The notes under the pieces: generated by a model
Told to the model about the DNA's origin: nothing
The model's database searches: none
What the model saw: the letters and a program-made list of their open reading frames with translations, nothing else
Position numbers and translations under genes: made by a program
From: an uncultured Flavobacteriaceae bacterium
GTDB taxonomy: Bacteria > Bacteroidota > Bacteroidia > Flavobacteriales > Flavobacteriaceae
NCBI GenBank assembly: GCA_947311815.1
Contig: CAMZMA010000212.1
Location: forward strand, 1-6,515
Direction of reading: 5' to 3'
DNA length: 6,515 nucleotides
Shown: positions 5,855-6,515 of the stretch, one piece after another
Layout of the letters: each line of letters opens with the position of its first letter
Position numbering within the stretch: position 1 is the first letter of the stretch

Positions 5855-6515
5855 ATGAGTAGAAAACAACAAACAATACAAAAAGAAATTAGTTTATCTG
5901 GTGTAGGTTTACATACTGGTAAAACAGTAACCTTAACCTTTAAACCAGCTCCTATAAATCATGGATTTGCATTTATGCGTGTAGATTTAGAAGGAAACCC
6001 CATTATACAGGCCAAAGTAGAATATGTTGTAAATACACAACGTGGTACAAATTTAGAAAAAAATGGAGTTCAAATTCAAACTTCAGAACACGTTTTAGCG
6101 GCTGCAGTGGGTTTAGAAATAGATAATTTATTGATAGAAATAGACTCAGCAGAACCCCCAATTATGGATGGTTCTTCAAAATATTTTATCGAAGCCCTAG
6201 AAAAAGCAGGAATAAAAGAACAAGAGGCTTTGATTGATGAATATGTAGTAAAAGACATTATTTCTTATAAAGATGAAGTAACAGGAAGCGAAATTATTTT
6301 GATGCCTGCTGATGAGTATCAAATAACGGCCATGGTAGATTTTGGTACTAAAGTATTAGGAACTCAAAATGCCACAATGAATCATATTTCTGAATTTAAA
6401 AAAGAATTTTCTGAAGCAAGAACATTCAGTTTTTTACACGAAATTGAAATGTTGTTAGAAAATGATTTAATTAGAGGAGGAGATTTAAACAATGCTATTG
6501 TGTATGTTGATAAAG
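5855..6515 (+). CDS. lpxC: LpxC, UDP-3-O-acyl-GlcNAc deacetylase (3' end cut by window)
   Basis: LpxC is the zinc deacetylase that carries out the first committed step of lipid A synthesis in the cytoplasm. The frame runs from ATG at 5855 to the right edge, 220 complete codons. LSGVGLHTGKTVTLTFKPAP (14-33) is the family N-terminus. TSEHVLAAAVGLEIDNLLIE (76-95) contains the zinc ligand His79 next to Glu78. PPIMDGSS (101-108) is the conserved turn. ARTFSFLHEIEML and RGGDLNNAIV belong to the second domain. The other zinc ligands (HKxxD region) lie beyond the edge. In Bacteroidota lpxC is normally fused to fabZ (3-hydroxyacyl-ACP dehydratase), which cannot be checked here. A TAnnTTTG box upstream suggests its own promoter. 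The minus-strand open frame at 6076-6258 is a shadow. Confidence 0.95.
   Translation, partial: MSRKQQTIQKEISLSGVGLHTGKTVTLTFKPAPINHGFAFMRVDLEGNPIIQAKVEYVVNTQRGTNLEKNGVQIQTSEHVLAAAVGLEIDNLLIEIDSAEPPIMDGSSKYFIEALEKAGIKEQEALIDEYVVKDIISYKDEVTGSEIILMPADEYQITAMVDFGTKVLGTQNATMNHISEFKKEFSEARTFSFLHEIEMLLENDLIRGGDLNNAIVYVDK

Noticed and set aside
6076..6258. Minus-strand open frame opposite lpxC
   Set aside because: It is antisense to the LpxC zinc-binding region and is explained by the real gene.

Overview
The window looks like chromosomal DNA from a marine-type member of the Flavobacteriaceae (Bacteroidota). The reasons are the strong AT bias, A/T-rich leaders without clear Shine-Dalgarno sequences, -7 promoter boxes of the Bacteroidota form TAnnTTTG, a PorX-type response regulator (a regulator of the type IX secretion system) and a characteristic gene neighbourhood. 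I read seven genes, two of them cut by the window edges.

Left part: the 3' two thirds of an XdhC-family molybdenum-cofactor insertion factor runs rightward (1-737). It collides tail to tail, with a 14-nt overlap, with a leftward block. In transcription order that block is porX (4388-2841), tsaE (2765-2349), an alanine-dehydrogenase-like gene (2352-1159) and a small membrane-anchored DUF4258-type protein (1098-724). tsaE and the ald-like gene overlap by ATGA. A 15-bp perfect palindrome of REP type separates porX from tsaE, and a TAnnTTTG box sits before the DUF4258-type gene, so the block probably holds several transcription units.

Right part: across a 147-nt AT-rich divergent region lies an HD-domain phosphohydrolase-family gene starting with TTG (4536-5753). 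Then come a compact hairpin with an overlapping promoter box and the start of lpxC (5855 to the window end), which makes lipid A.

Functionally this is mostly conserved housekeeping and envelope-related content: secretion control (PorX), tRNA t6A modification (TsaE) and lipid A (LpxC). I saw no mobile element, CRISPR array, RNA gene or obvious defence island. The observations most worth following are two apparent active-site losses. The HD protein carries Gln where the signature His of the HD metal site should be, and the Ald-like enzyme carries Gln at the position of the catalytic His of true alanine dehydrogenases. Both sit next to porX, so they may be repurposed sensors or enzymes with a different activity. 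The apparent absence of lpxD between the HD gene and lpxC, and the REP palindrome inside the porX-tsaE spacing, are further points.
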